Source: JAABRB01 sp963735025
GTDB lineage: Bacteria; Pseudomonadota; Gammaproteobacteria; Burkholderiales; SG8-39
DNA length: 64,000 nt
Assembly: GCA_963735025.1 (NCBI GenBank)
Contig: CAVTJG010000008.1
Location: 124,001 to 188,000, forward strand
Direction of reading: 5' to 3'
Part shown: one piece after another, positions 42,682-50,036 of the stretch
Position numbering within the stretch: the first letter of the stretch is position 1
Layout: each line of letters opens with the position of its first letter
Translations under genes and position numbers: made by a program
The notes under the pieces: generated by a model
Database searches by the model: none
What the model saw: only the letters and a program-made list of their open reading frames with translations
What the model was told of the DNA's origin: nothing

Positions 42682-43920
42682 CTACCGCGCGCCGCGCGTC
42701 TTCTTCGCCGGCCATTCCTTCCAGCGACGGTGCACCCACCACCACTGCTCGGGATGGCGCAGGATCATCCGCTCGAGGCTGGCATTGAACAGCCGCGTAT
42801 TGACCCGGATCTCCTCGCCCACGTCTTCTCGCTCGACGAGTTCGAGCGGCTCCTCGAAACGCAGGACATGCTTGCCGTCCGGGCCACGCCAGCTCGCTCC
42901 GGGCAGGACGGTTGCACCGCTCGCTTGCGCAATAAGCGCGACGCTGCGGAACGTGCCCGCCGAATGGCCGAAGAACTCGACCCGGACGCCATCCTTCGGA
43001 CCGGCATGCTGGTCGAACGGAAAGACGACGATGTCGCCCGCGGCCAGACGTTCGAGTATGGCGTCCAACGATCCGCTCTTCGGCAGCACTCCGAATCCCG
43101 CGCGTCGGAATCGGCGGACGATCACGGCGTCGAGCCAGCGCGGCTTGAACGGCCGGCGCACGAAGTAGAACTTGCCCTGCGCCTGGGGAAAGCTCGCGAT
43201 GGCCGCGGCGGTCGACACTTCGAAGTTGCCGAAGTGGCCCGTCACCACGATCACGCCTTTGCCGCGCGCGTGCGCGGCGATGACGGTCTCGGGGTTCTCG
43301 ACCCGCGCGCGAGCGGCGCGCGCGGCGGGAGACAGCCAGGAGAAAGCGATGAACTCGCCCACGAGGCGCCAGAGATGCGCGTAATGGGCCTGCGCGATGC
43401 GCCGGATCTCGTCCTCGGGGACCGTCGCGCCGAAGACCCGGCGCAGATTATCGAGCACCACGCGCCGGCGGATGGGAAGCAGATGGAAAATGATCTTGCC
43501 GGCGAGCGGCACGTCCATGCGTGCGGGCTCGGCGAGCGCCACCGCGGATGCGCTCGTTCGATCGTGACTCATGGACATCGCGATCGACCTGACGCGATGA
43601 CGGTTCAATACGGCTTCGGCGGCCGGGCTGCACGTCACCCGGGGGGCGCCATAGGCATCCCGTGCGACCGAAAAATCCGCTGCGGTGATGAGATTCAGTG
43701 CAGTCTCGCGCGGGAAGAGCTTGAGACATGCCTCCTTCGCCGCAAACCGCGCCGCAAGGCTCGCCGCGCGGCCCGCGCCTGCGCCGCTTTCGCGCAGCTC
43801 GTCAGCTGAATAAAGCTTGGCGAGATCCTCGGGCGGCGTGTCGCGCAGCAGCCGCTCGATCCGCGCGATCTCGACCGTGTCGATGCCGCAGCGCGCGGAC
43901 GACGCGGGCGCGTCCGGCAT
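42682..43920 (-). CDS. AcpS phosphopantetheinyl transferase fused to LpxL-type acyltransferase
   Basis: One uninterrupted 412-residue frame with two enzymes. Residues 1 to about 125 are an AcpS-type holo-ACP synthase: CGIDTVEIARIERLL with the metal-binding Asp, and ARFAAKEACLKLF with the FxxKE signature. The AcpS domain ends at SMSHDRTSASAVALAE. Residues from about 130 to the end are a lysophospholipid/lipid-A-type acyltransferase: IIFHLLPIRRRVVLDNLRR, the HX4E motif in TGHFGNFE, and FPFDQHAGPKDGVRVEFFG. The product would both activate an acyl carrier protein and transfer the finished acyl chain to a lipid acceptor at the inner membrane. It is the last gene of the operon, 5 bp after the ketosynthase. 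I know no standard fusion of this kind. Confidence 0.85.
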   Translation of the reverse strand: MPDAPASSARCGIDTVEIARIERLLRDTPPEDLAKLYSADELRESGAGAGRAASLAARFAAKEACLKLFPRETALNLITAADFSVARDAYGAPRVTCSPAAEAVLNRHRVRSIAMSMSHDRTSASAVALAEPARMDVPLAGKIIFHLLPIRRRVVLDNLRRVFGATVPEDEIRRIAQAHYAHLWRLVGEFIAFSWLSPAARAARARVENPETVIAAHARGKGVIVVTGHFGNFEVSTAAAIASFPQAQGKFYFVRRPFKPRWLDAVIVRRFRRAGFGVLPKSGSLDAILERLAAGDIVVFPFDQHAGPKDGVRVEFFGHSAGTFRSVALIAQASGATVLPGASWRGPDGKHVLRFEEPLELVEREDVGEEIRVNTRLFNASLERMILRHPEQWWWVHRRWKEWPAKKTRGAR

Positions 43921-43925
43921 GGGCG

Positions 43926-45211
43926 CTATGCCGCGGGAGCGGCACGGAGCAGCAACGCCGCGTTGGTTCCGCCGAAGCCGCGGGACACGATGAGTGCGAC
44001 GTCGCTGCGCGGCGTCTGCGCACGCGTAGACACGGGCACGCGCGCCATCGCGGGATCCGGCTCGCGCAGCGTCGCGATGCCGGGCACGGACCGCGCGCGC
44101 AGTGCTTCGAGCGCTAGCACGGTGTCGAGCATGCCCGACGCAGCGATGAGGTGACCGAACGCCCACTTGAACCCGGTGACCGGGGGTGGATCGTCGCCGA
44201 AAACCCGGCGAATGGCGGCAGCCTCGGAGGCATCCGAATTGCGTGTGCCGTTCGCGTGCGCGACGATCATGCCGACGTCGGCCGCGCGCAAGCCGGCGTC
44301 ATCGAGCGCCGCCTGCATTGCCGCGGCGGGCCCTTCCCCGTCGTCGCGGATCGGCAGCAGGCCTTCGCCTTCGATGGTGGAGCCGCCGCCGAGAAATTCT
44401 CCGAGCACAGGTACGCCACGCGCGGCCGCGGACGCTTCGGTCTCGAGCACGAGCCCGCCCGCACCCTCGCCGAAGAGGCTGCCGTCGCGTCCGGCATCGA
44501 ATGGCCGCAGCACTTCCTCCGCAACGAGCCCGACCGAGTCATAGTAGAGGAGCGTCTGCGGCTCGATCGGCGCATCGTGCGCGACCGTGACGGCGCGGTC
44601 GGCTTCCCCGGCGCGCAGGCCCGCCGCCGCCTCGATGATGGCGAGCATCCCGCTCTCGCTGTGATTCGTGATGCAGGCGTTCGCCCCCTTCAGGTTGTAC
44701 TTGATGCCGATGTGGCAAAGCACGTTGTTGGGCAGCGCCCGCAGCAGCCACATCGGATTCACGACGTCGGGGAGCTGGCGGCCGAATTCCACCAGGTCGC
44801 CTGCCGCACTCGTCATGAGCGGAAAGTAGTCGTACTGGCCGTCGTAGGTGCCTCCGCCCGAGCCGACGTAGACGCCGGTGCGGTCGCTGTACTGCGCGCC
44901 GGCATCCCCGTCCAGTCCGTCCCGCCACGCGCGATGCCCGCGGCCTCGATCGCGCGCCCTCCCGCGTAGAGCCCGAACACGTCGGAGCGCCGGATGAACT
45001 TGAGAATCTTGCGATCCCCGAGCAGCTTGGCCGGCTCGAGGTTCCGAACTTCGCCCGCGTGCCGGCGCGGCCAGCCCGCCGTGTCCCAGAGCCCGATCGG
45101 CCCGATCGCGGACTGGCCGGATTGCAGCGTCTCCCAAATTTCCCGGGGACTCTTGCCCGCGGCGCAGATCGCGCCGCTGCCCGTGATGAGGATGCGCGCG
45201 GCGCCTGCCAT
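43926..45211 (-). CDS. Beta-ketoacyl-ACP synthase, divergent (one-base frameshift)
   Basis: Starts at 45211 (MAGAARILITGSGAICAAGK), overlapping the stop of the other ketosynthase (ATGA). A base is missing near 44910; restoring one joins ARGGTDWTG to DAGAQYSDRTGVYVGSGGG. Corrected length is about 428 residues. The thiolase fold is complete and ends in SRGFGGTNAALLLR. The nucleophile is probably the Cys in GANACITNHSESG, where the usual TACATG context is altered. The histidines are in VAHANGT and KWAFGHLIAAS. It may be a specialised condensing enzyme or a chain-length-factor-like partner of the neighbouring ketosynthase. Confidence 0.8.
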
Positions 45212-46509
45212 CACCCGAGCTCCGCGGGGTTGCGCAGCACGAGGCAGCTGTTGGAGCCGCCGAATCCGAGCGAGTTCGACATCGCGATCCGTACCCGACG
45301 CTCGCGCGGACGGTCGCGCACGATGTCGAGGTGCTCGCAGTCCGCGTCGGGCTCGCGCAGATTCGCGTTCACGGGCAGGACTCCGTGATGGATGGTCAAG
45401 GCACATATCGCGGCCTCGACGGCGCCGGCCGCCGCGATCAAGTGGCCCATCACGCTCTTGGTGGAGCTCACCGCCACATTGCCGACGTGTGCGCCGAACA
45501 CCACTTTAGCCGCCGCGCTCTCGCTGCGGTCGTTCATAGGGGTCGAGGTGCCGTGCGCATTCAGGTAGTCCACGTCGGTGGGCGCGGCTCCGGCATCGTC
45601 GAGCGCCTGACGCATGGCCTGGATCGGGCCGTCGCCGGAAGGATGCGAATCGGTGATGCGATAGCTCGAGAGCGAGTTGCCGTCCCCCGCGAGCTCCGCA
45701 TAGATGCGCGCGCCGCGCCGGCGCGCCGCTTCCCATTCCTCGAGCACCAGGAAGCCAGCGCCTTCTCCCAGCACGAAGCCATTCCGCGTGGCATCGAACG
45801 GGCGGCTTGCGCGCTCCGGCGCTTCGTTGTCCGGGGAAACCGCGCCCAGCAGGCAGAATCCGGCGAGACCGATCGGCGAGACCATCGAATCGAATCCGCC
45901 CGCGAGCGCGCGATCGACCGTGCCACGGCGGATCAGCTTCATCGCAGTGCCGATCGCCTGCCCGCCCGATGCGCAGGCAGTATGGACGGATGTCGCATAA
46001 CCGCGAATGCCAAAGCGCCGCGCGAGGAGCGAGACTCCCGCGGTGGATTGGCTGCGGCAGAACACCATCGGGTCGTGCGCCGCGGCATCGGTGAGCAGGC
46101 GCGCGACATCGATCTCGCCGCTTGTCGCGGAATGCGCATGCACGGCCGCAAGAGGTCGTGAATCGACGCCCATCATGCCGGTGCCCACCGCGACGCCCCA
46201 GCGCGTGGCGGTCTCCGGCGTGGGGCGGATGCCGGCGTCGCGAATGGCCTGGTCGGCGGCCGCCAGCGCGAAAGTGTGCGAGCGGTTGGCGAACTTCAGC
46301 AGCTTGCGATCCTCGATCACCGCGCGCGGGTCGAATCCCTTCACCTCCGCGGCGATGCGCGTCGAGAACCCGCTCGCATCGAAGAGCGTCACGGGCGCGA
46401 CGCCGCTGCGCGCCGCAAGCAGCGCGTCCCACGTCGTCGCAACGTCGTTGCCGGCCGGCGTGACGAGCCCCAGCCCCGTGACGGCGACCCTGCGTCGCGC
46501 AGTGCTCAT
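45211..46509 (-). CDS. Beta-ketoacyl-ACP synthase II-type (FabF-like)
   Basis: 432 residues from ATG 46509, overlapping the dehydratase stop. It has the canonical condensing-enzyme triad: Cys in VHTACASGGQAIG near residue 179, His in LNAHGTSTPMND near 322 and His in KSVMGHLIAAAGAVEA near 358. It should extend acyl-ACP with malonyl-ACP. It shares an operon with a second, divergent ketosynthase, so the two may form a heterodimer or act at different chain lengths. Confidence 0.88.
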   Translation of the reverse strand: MSTARRRVAVTGLGLVTPAGNDVATTWDALLAARSGVAPVTLFDASGFSTRIAAEVKGFDPRAVIEDRKLLKFANRSHTFALAAADQAIRDAGIRPTPETATRWGVAVGTGMMGVDSRPLAAVHAHSATSGEIDVARLLTDAAAHDPMVFCRSQSTAGVSLLARRFGIRGYATSVHTACASGGQAIGTAMKLIRRGTVDRALAGGFDSMVSPIGLAGFCLLGAVSPDNEAPERASRPFDATRNGFVLGEGAGFLVLEEWEAARRRGARIYAELAGDGNSLSSYRITDSHPSGDGPIQAMRQALDDAGAAPTDVDYLNAHGTSTPMNDRSESAAAKVVFGAHVGNVAVSSTKSVMGHLIAAAGAVEAAICALTIHHGVLPVNANLREPDADCEHLDIVRDRPRERRVRIAMSNSLGFGGSNSCLVLRNPAELG

Positions 46510-47349
46510 GCGTTCCTCCGAGCGACGATCTCGACGCGTGCCGTCGCGACCGGCTTGCCGTTCGCACGCGCCGAGAGCTTGGCCATGTAGCCATCGCCCT
46601 CCGTCGGGACGCGCTCGGCCCCGATCTCCAGCTCCTGACCGGGTGAAATGAACGCGCGGATCTTCACGTCCAGGACGCGTCCGGCGGCGAGCTCCGTGCC
46701 GGCGGCGAGGCGAGATGGCCTCGCGCGCGAGGCCGATCGCAAGCCGGATCTGGCTGTCGAGCAGCAGCGTCGCGGGAAACACCGGGCGGCGCGGGAAATG
46801 GTCCTGAAAGAACGCAGCCGATTGCGGCACGCGCAACAACGCCTTCGCGCGCTCGCCGGGCGAGGATTCGGTGGGCTCCAGCGCGAATGCGGGCACTCCT
46901 GCGAAGCGATCGCTGGCGGCGCCCGCCCCGCACAGAAGCTCGAAGTCGCGACGCAGCGCGTCGGGCGCATCGAATTCGTCGGCCGGCAGCATCGGGCCGA
47001 GACACTGTTCGAGCACGATCACCGGCTCTCCGTTGACCATCGCGCGCCCAGCGTATGCCACGTCGTCGTCGGTGCAGGTTTCGAGATCGGCCTCGAGTTC
47101 CAGCGCGTCGCCCGGCTTGACCGGCCGCAGAAAGCGCGTATCGCGCGCGAGGCCCGCGACCGGACGTCGCCTGAAGTCGAGATGCGCCATGCTCGCCCAC
47201 GCGGCGAGCTGCCCCACGGCCTCGGCTACGAGCGAGGCGGGAAACTCCCGCAGCCCGGCCGGCACGCGAAACGTTCCGCGCACGCGCACGCCGGGCACGA
47301 CGTCGGTGATGCGATCGACAAAGGAGAAAGCGCTGAAGCGCTCGCCCAT
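46506..47349 (-). CDS. Double-hotdog 3-hydroxyacyl-ACP dehydratase (one-base frameshift)
   Basis: Starts at 47349 (MGERFSAFSFVDRITD). An extra base near 46716 breaks the frame; removing it joins AIGLAREA to SRLAAGTELAAGRVLDVKI and restores an end at 46506. Corrected length is about 280 residues with two FabA/FabZ-like hotdog domains. The N-terminal half keeps a helix glutamate (SLVAEAVGQLA) but has no HFP histidine. The C-terminal half has HFPRRPVFPATLLLDSQ, with the catalytic His and an Asp as in FabA. It would dehydrate 3-hydroxyacyl-ACP in the operon's chain-extension cycle. Confidence 0.8.
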
Positions 47350-47381
47350 CGGTGTTCCGGGGCCTCGCGTGTGCGCCGGGC

Positions 47382-47801
47382 TCAGCCGGCGGCCTTCTGC
47401 GCACGGACCACCAGCTTGCAGAACGTCTCGGCGGTGAACAGGCGCGGCACGTCGGCGACCTTGAGCGGCGACTTGATGCGGTCGGCGGGCACCTCGGATA
47501 GAAACGTGCGCAGGCGCGCCATGCCGGCGTCGGTCACCATGCCCTTCTGCTCGAACTCGGCCTCCGGCAGATCGCCGCGCGCATCCTCCACGATCTTGCC
47601 GCGCGGAATCTTTACCTTGAACGCGCGCTCGAGCCGGAACACGAGGTCGAGAAAATCGATCGACTCCGCATCCAGTCCCTCGATCAGCGACACGTCGAGC
47701 TTGACGTCCTCGACGTCGCACCCCAGCGCGTCGGCAATCGTCGCCGCGACGGTGGGATAGACCGCCATGATTTCTTCCTTGGTGATTTCCGCCTGCGCCA
47801 T
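47382..47801 (-). CDS. Acyl carrier protein with C-terminal extension
   Basis: 139 residues from ATG 47801. The phosphopantetheine serine is in EGLDAESIDFLDLV near residue 44, a variant of the usual DSL. A standard ACP is about 80 residues; here about 50 more follow (VTDAGMARLRTFLSEVPAD onward), partly helical. It lies between the ketoreductase (5 bp gap) and dehydratase genes and is the likely carrier for the operon, activated by the AcpS domain encoded at its end. Confidence 0.85.
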   Translation of the reverse strand: MAQAEITKEEIMAVYPTVAATIADALGCDVEDVKLDVSLIEGLDAESIDFLDLVFRLERAFKVKIPRGKIVEDARGDLPEAEFEQKGMVTDAGMARLRTFLSEVPADRIKSPLKVADVPRLFTAETFCKLVVRAQKAAG

Positions 47802-47806
47802 TTCGA

Positions 47807-48559
47807 TCACTCCATCTTGAATCCACCGTCCACGTGCAGTACCTGGCCGGTGATGTAGTCTGCAAAGCCCGATGCGAGAAACCACACCGCGTGGGCGATC
47901 TCCTCCGGCTTGCCGAACCGCCGGAGCAGGATGCGCGCCTTGACCTCGTCGCCCGCCATGTCACGAACGGCCTGCGACATATCGGTCTCGATGACTCCCG
48001 GAGCGACGGCGTTTACCGTGATACGGCGCGAAGCGAGCTCGGCGGCGAGTGCACGGGTGAGCGCGTTGATCGCCCCCTTGCTCGCCGCATAATTCGTCTG
48101 CCCGCGCCCCCCCTTCTCACCCGAGACGGAGCTCACGTTGATGATCTTGCCGGCGCGCCGGGAGATCATGTGCGGCACGACTGCGCGCGTCACGTTGAAT
48201 ACGCCACCCACGTTCGTGTCGAGCACCACCTGGACGTCCTCGGGCCCGAGCAACGCGAGGAGATTATCACGGATCACCCCCGCATTGTTCACCAGGACAT
48301 CGATGCGCTCGCAGCGATCGGCCACGCGCTCCACCGCGGCCGCGCACGCGGCAGCGTCGGTCACATCGACCTGGTCGGCGGTCACCTTCTGGTCCGCGGC
48401 GCGCGCAGCGGCAACGACTTCCTCAGCCGCCGCCACGTTGCCCTTGAAGAAGAACGTCACGTCCGCGCCGTCGGCCGCGAGGCGCTCGACGATCGCACGG
48501 CCGATGCCGCGGCTGCCGCCCGTCACGATCACCGTCTTGCCACTCAGCCCCGAATCCAT
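47807..48559 (-). CDS. fabG: 3-oxoacyl-ACP reductase (FabG-like)
   Basis: 250-residue short-chain dehydrogenase from ATG 48559. The NADP site is VTGGSRGIGRAIVERLA, the NNAG motif VLVNNAGVIRDN, and the catalytic Ser-Tyr-Lys lie in NVSSVSG and TNYAASKGAINAL. The FabG C-terminus TGQVLHVDGGFKM is intact. It supplies the ketoreduction step of the operon, starting 7 bp after the enoyl reductase gene. Confidence 0.9.
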   Translation of the reverse strand: MDSGLSGKTVIVTGGSRGIGRAIVERLAADGADVTFFFKGNVAAAEEVVAAARAADQKVTADQVDVTDAAACAAAVERVADRCERIDVLVNNAGVIRDNLLALLGPEDVQVVLDTNVGGVFNVTRAVVPHMISRRAGKIINVSSVSGEKGGRGQTNYAASKGAINALTRALAAELASRRITVNAVAPGVIETDMSQAVRDMAGDEVKARILLRRFGKPEEIAHAVWFLASGFADYITGQVLHVDGGFKME

Positions 48560-48566
48560 GCGCCCC

Positions 48567-49328
48567 TCATCCGGAGATCGCGAACCCGCCGTCGACGACA
48601 AGCGTGTGTCCATTGATCATCGCCGCCTCCGGGAGACAGAGGAGATACACCGCCCCCGCGACGTCCTCCGGTGTGAGCGTCGGGCCGGCCGGCGTGCGCT
48701 GCGCGAACGATTCGAGCAGCTGCTCGCGATTGGGGAAATACCCGAGCGCGTCGGTGTCGACGACTCCGGCGCTGACGGTGTTCACACGGATGCCGCGTGG
48801 ACCGAGCTCCTGCGCGAGCGTGCGGACCATGGCTTCGAGCGCTGCCTTGGACGCCCCGACGAAACCGTACGCGGGCATGGCGCGCACGGCACCGAGACTG
48901 GACATCGCGATGATCCGGCCGCCGGCCGGCATCATCGGCACGGCGTGCTGCGCAAGCAGCGTGAGCGCCAGCGCGTTCGTCTCCATGCACCAGCGCCAGT
49001 GCTTGAGCGACATCTCCATCGCGGGACGCAGGACGCCGCTCGCCGCGTTGCTCACCAGGATGTCGACCCGGTCGAAATGCTTGCGCAATTCCTCGAAGAG
49101 CTCGTCGACGCTGTCGGGCATCCCCACGCTCGCCTTGATCGCGTACGCGCGCCGGCCCATGGCTCGGAGCTCGCCGCAGAGCGCTTCGGCTTCGTCGTGG
49201 CTGTTGTAATAGTTCACCGCCACGTCGCATCCGGCGGCGGCCAGCTTGCGCGCGATCGCACGGCCAATGCCCCGCGCCGCCCCCGTTACGAGCGCGATCT
49301 TCCCATCCAAAGCGCCTGCCATTGTCAT
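48567..49328 (-). CDS. fabL: FabL-like enoyl-ACP reductase (SDR)
   Basis: First gene of the acyl-lipid operon, 253 residues from ATG 49328 (ATG 49322 also possible). It is an SDR with VTGAARGIGRAIARKLA at the N-terminus and a Y-x6-K active-site spacing (AYGFVGASKAALEAM), the enoyl-reductase spacing rather than the ketoreductase YxxxK. The stretch SAGVVDTDALGYFPNRE is very close to what I recall of Bacillus subtilis FabL. It would complete chain saturation. FabL is uncommon in proteobacteria, where FabI or FabV are usual. Confidence 0.75.
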   Translation of the reverse strand: MTMAGALDGKIALVTGAARGIGRAIARKLAAAGCDVAVNYYNSHDEAEALCGELRAMGRRAYAIKASVGMPDSVDELFEELRKHFDRVDILVSNAASGVLRPAMEMSLKHWRWCMETNALALTLLAQHAVPMMPAGGRIIAMSSLGAVRAMPAYGFVGASKAALEAMVRTLAQELGPRGIRVNTVSAGVVDTDALGYFPNREQLLESFAQRTPAGPTLTPEDVAGAVYLLCLPEAAMINGHTLVVDGGFAISG

Positions 49329-49351
49329 TCTGTCGCTGACTCGTCGTTCGT

Positions 49352-49371
49352 CCGGACTCTCCCGAGTCCGG
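49352..49371 (-). terminator. Hairpin between rnpB and the acyl-lipid operon
   Basis: Perfect 7-bp stem CCGGACT / AGTCCGG with a 6-nt loop, 11 bp beyond the 3' end of rnpB on the same strand. No T-run follows, so it may shape the rnpB 3' end without fully stopping transcription into the operon 24 bp further on. Confidence 0.45.
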
Positions 49372-49382
49372 CGCATTCAATG

Positions 49383-49770
49383 GGTGAAGCCGGCCGATAA
49401 GCCGGGTTCTGTCCGACGCCTCGCGGCGCCCCGGCAGCCATTCATCTAGGCCCTGGGTCGCCCCAGGGCTCAAGCAACCTACCCGCAGGCATCGGGCGAG
49501 CAGCCCTCGAGCGCCTGCCTATTCGGTCTTGCTCCGGGTGGGGTTTACCAGCCAGCCCTGTTGCCAGGACCGCGGTGCGCTCTTACCGCACCATTTCACC
49601 CTTGCCTGATCCCGCCTGCCGACGAATCAGCGGGCGAGCCATCGGCGGTGTGTTTTCTGTTGCACTTTCCGTCGCCTCACGACGCCCGGCCGTTAGCCGG
49701 CACCCTGCTCTGCGGAGCCCGGACTTTCCTCTGAGAAACAGAGTCTCTCAGCGACTGCCTGGCCAGCTTC
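49383..49770 (-). ncRNA. rnpB: RNase P RNA, type A
   Basis: Catalytic RNA of RNase P, which matures tRNA 5' ends. About 388 nt on the minus strand. The 5' end GAAGCTGGCCAGGCAGTCGC matches bacterial type A RNA. The conserved core GAGGAAAGTCCGGGCTCC and the segment GGTAAACCCC are present, as are the pairing region AGGGTGAAATGGTGCGG and the 3' end ACAGAACCCGGCTTATCGG. Open frames over this stretch are chance. Ends are set by similarity and may be off by a few bases. Confidence 0.95.
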
Positions 49771-49777
49771 GGTGTCA

Positions 49778-49783
49778 ATGATA
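49778..49783 (-). promoter_or_regulatory. rnpB promoter -10 element
   Basis: On the minus strand TTGCTATCAT gives an extended -10 (TGC-TATCAT) ending 7 nt before the predicted rnpB 5' end. No convincing -35 is seen, which fits an extended -10 promoter. The element lies inside the DUF1269 remnant. Confidence 0.55.
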
Positions 49784-49786
49784 GCA

Positions 49787-50011
49787 AGTACCCGCCACGT
49801 AGCGCTGGGCGCGTGGATCGCGCGCCTGGCCGGCGCGTCGGTCCCGAACTCCCGCCTGCGCCGGTTCGCGCAGAACATCGAAGCGGGCAAGATCCTGCTG
49901 ATGGTCGATGTCCGGCCCGGACGGATCGCGGAAGTTCGCCACCTAGTGCGTCGCCGCCATCCCGAAGCAGGCGGCGGTGCGATCGAGGAGACCCTTCCGG
50001 CGTTTCCGTAA
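49787..50011 (+). pseudogene. DUF1269 protein remnant (C-terminal part only)
   Basis: About 75 residues match the C-terminal half of DUF1269 membrane-associated proteins: LGAWIARLAGASVPNSRLRR, then a stretch resembling IEAGKILLMVDV, then RRHPEA and the ending LPAFP. The full proteins are about 170 residues with hydrophobic helices before this part; here rnpB begins instead. A GTG at 49772 keeps the frame open, but the start overlaps the rnpB promoter. I read it as a truncated gene left by a deletion. Confidence 0.6.
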
Positions 50012-50036
50012 TCGGACGGAGCTCCCGATCGATGTT

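Noticed and set aside
45211..47964. A 917-residue frame that would fuse dehydratase and ketosynthase
   Set aside because: The middle part is out-of-frame translation caused by an extra base near 46716. The dehydratase actually ends in another frame with an ATGA overlap.
42682..49328. Aryl polyene biosynthesis cluster
   Set aside because: It shares KS, DH, KR, ACP, PPTase and acyltransferase types, but lacks AMP-ligase, methyltransferase, thioesterase and transport genes, and includes an enoyl reductase that would remove the conjugated double bonds.
49772..50011. An intact 79-residue gene
   Set aside because: It aligns only to the C-terminal half of DUF1269 proteins and its start overlaps the rnpB promoter.
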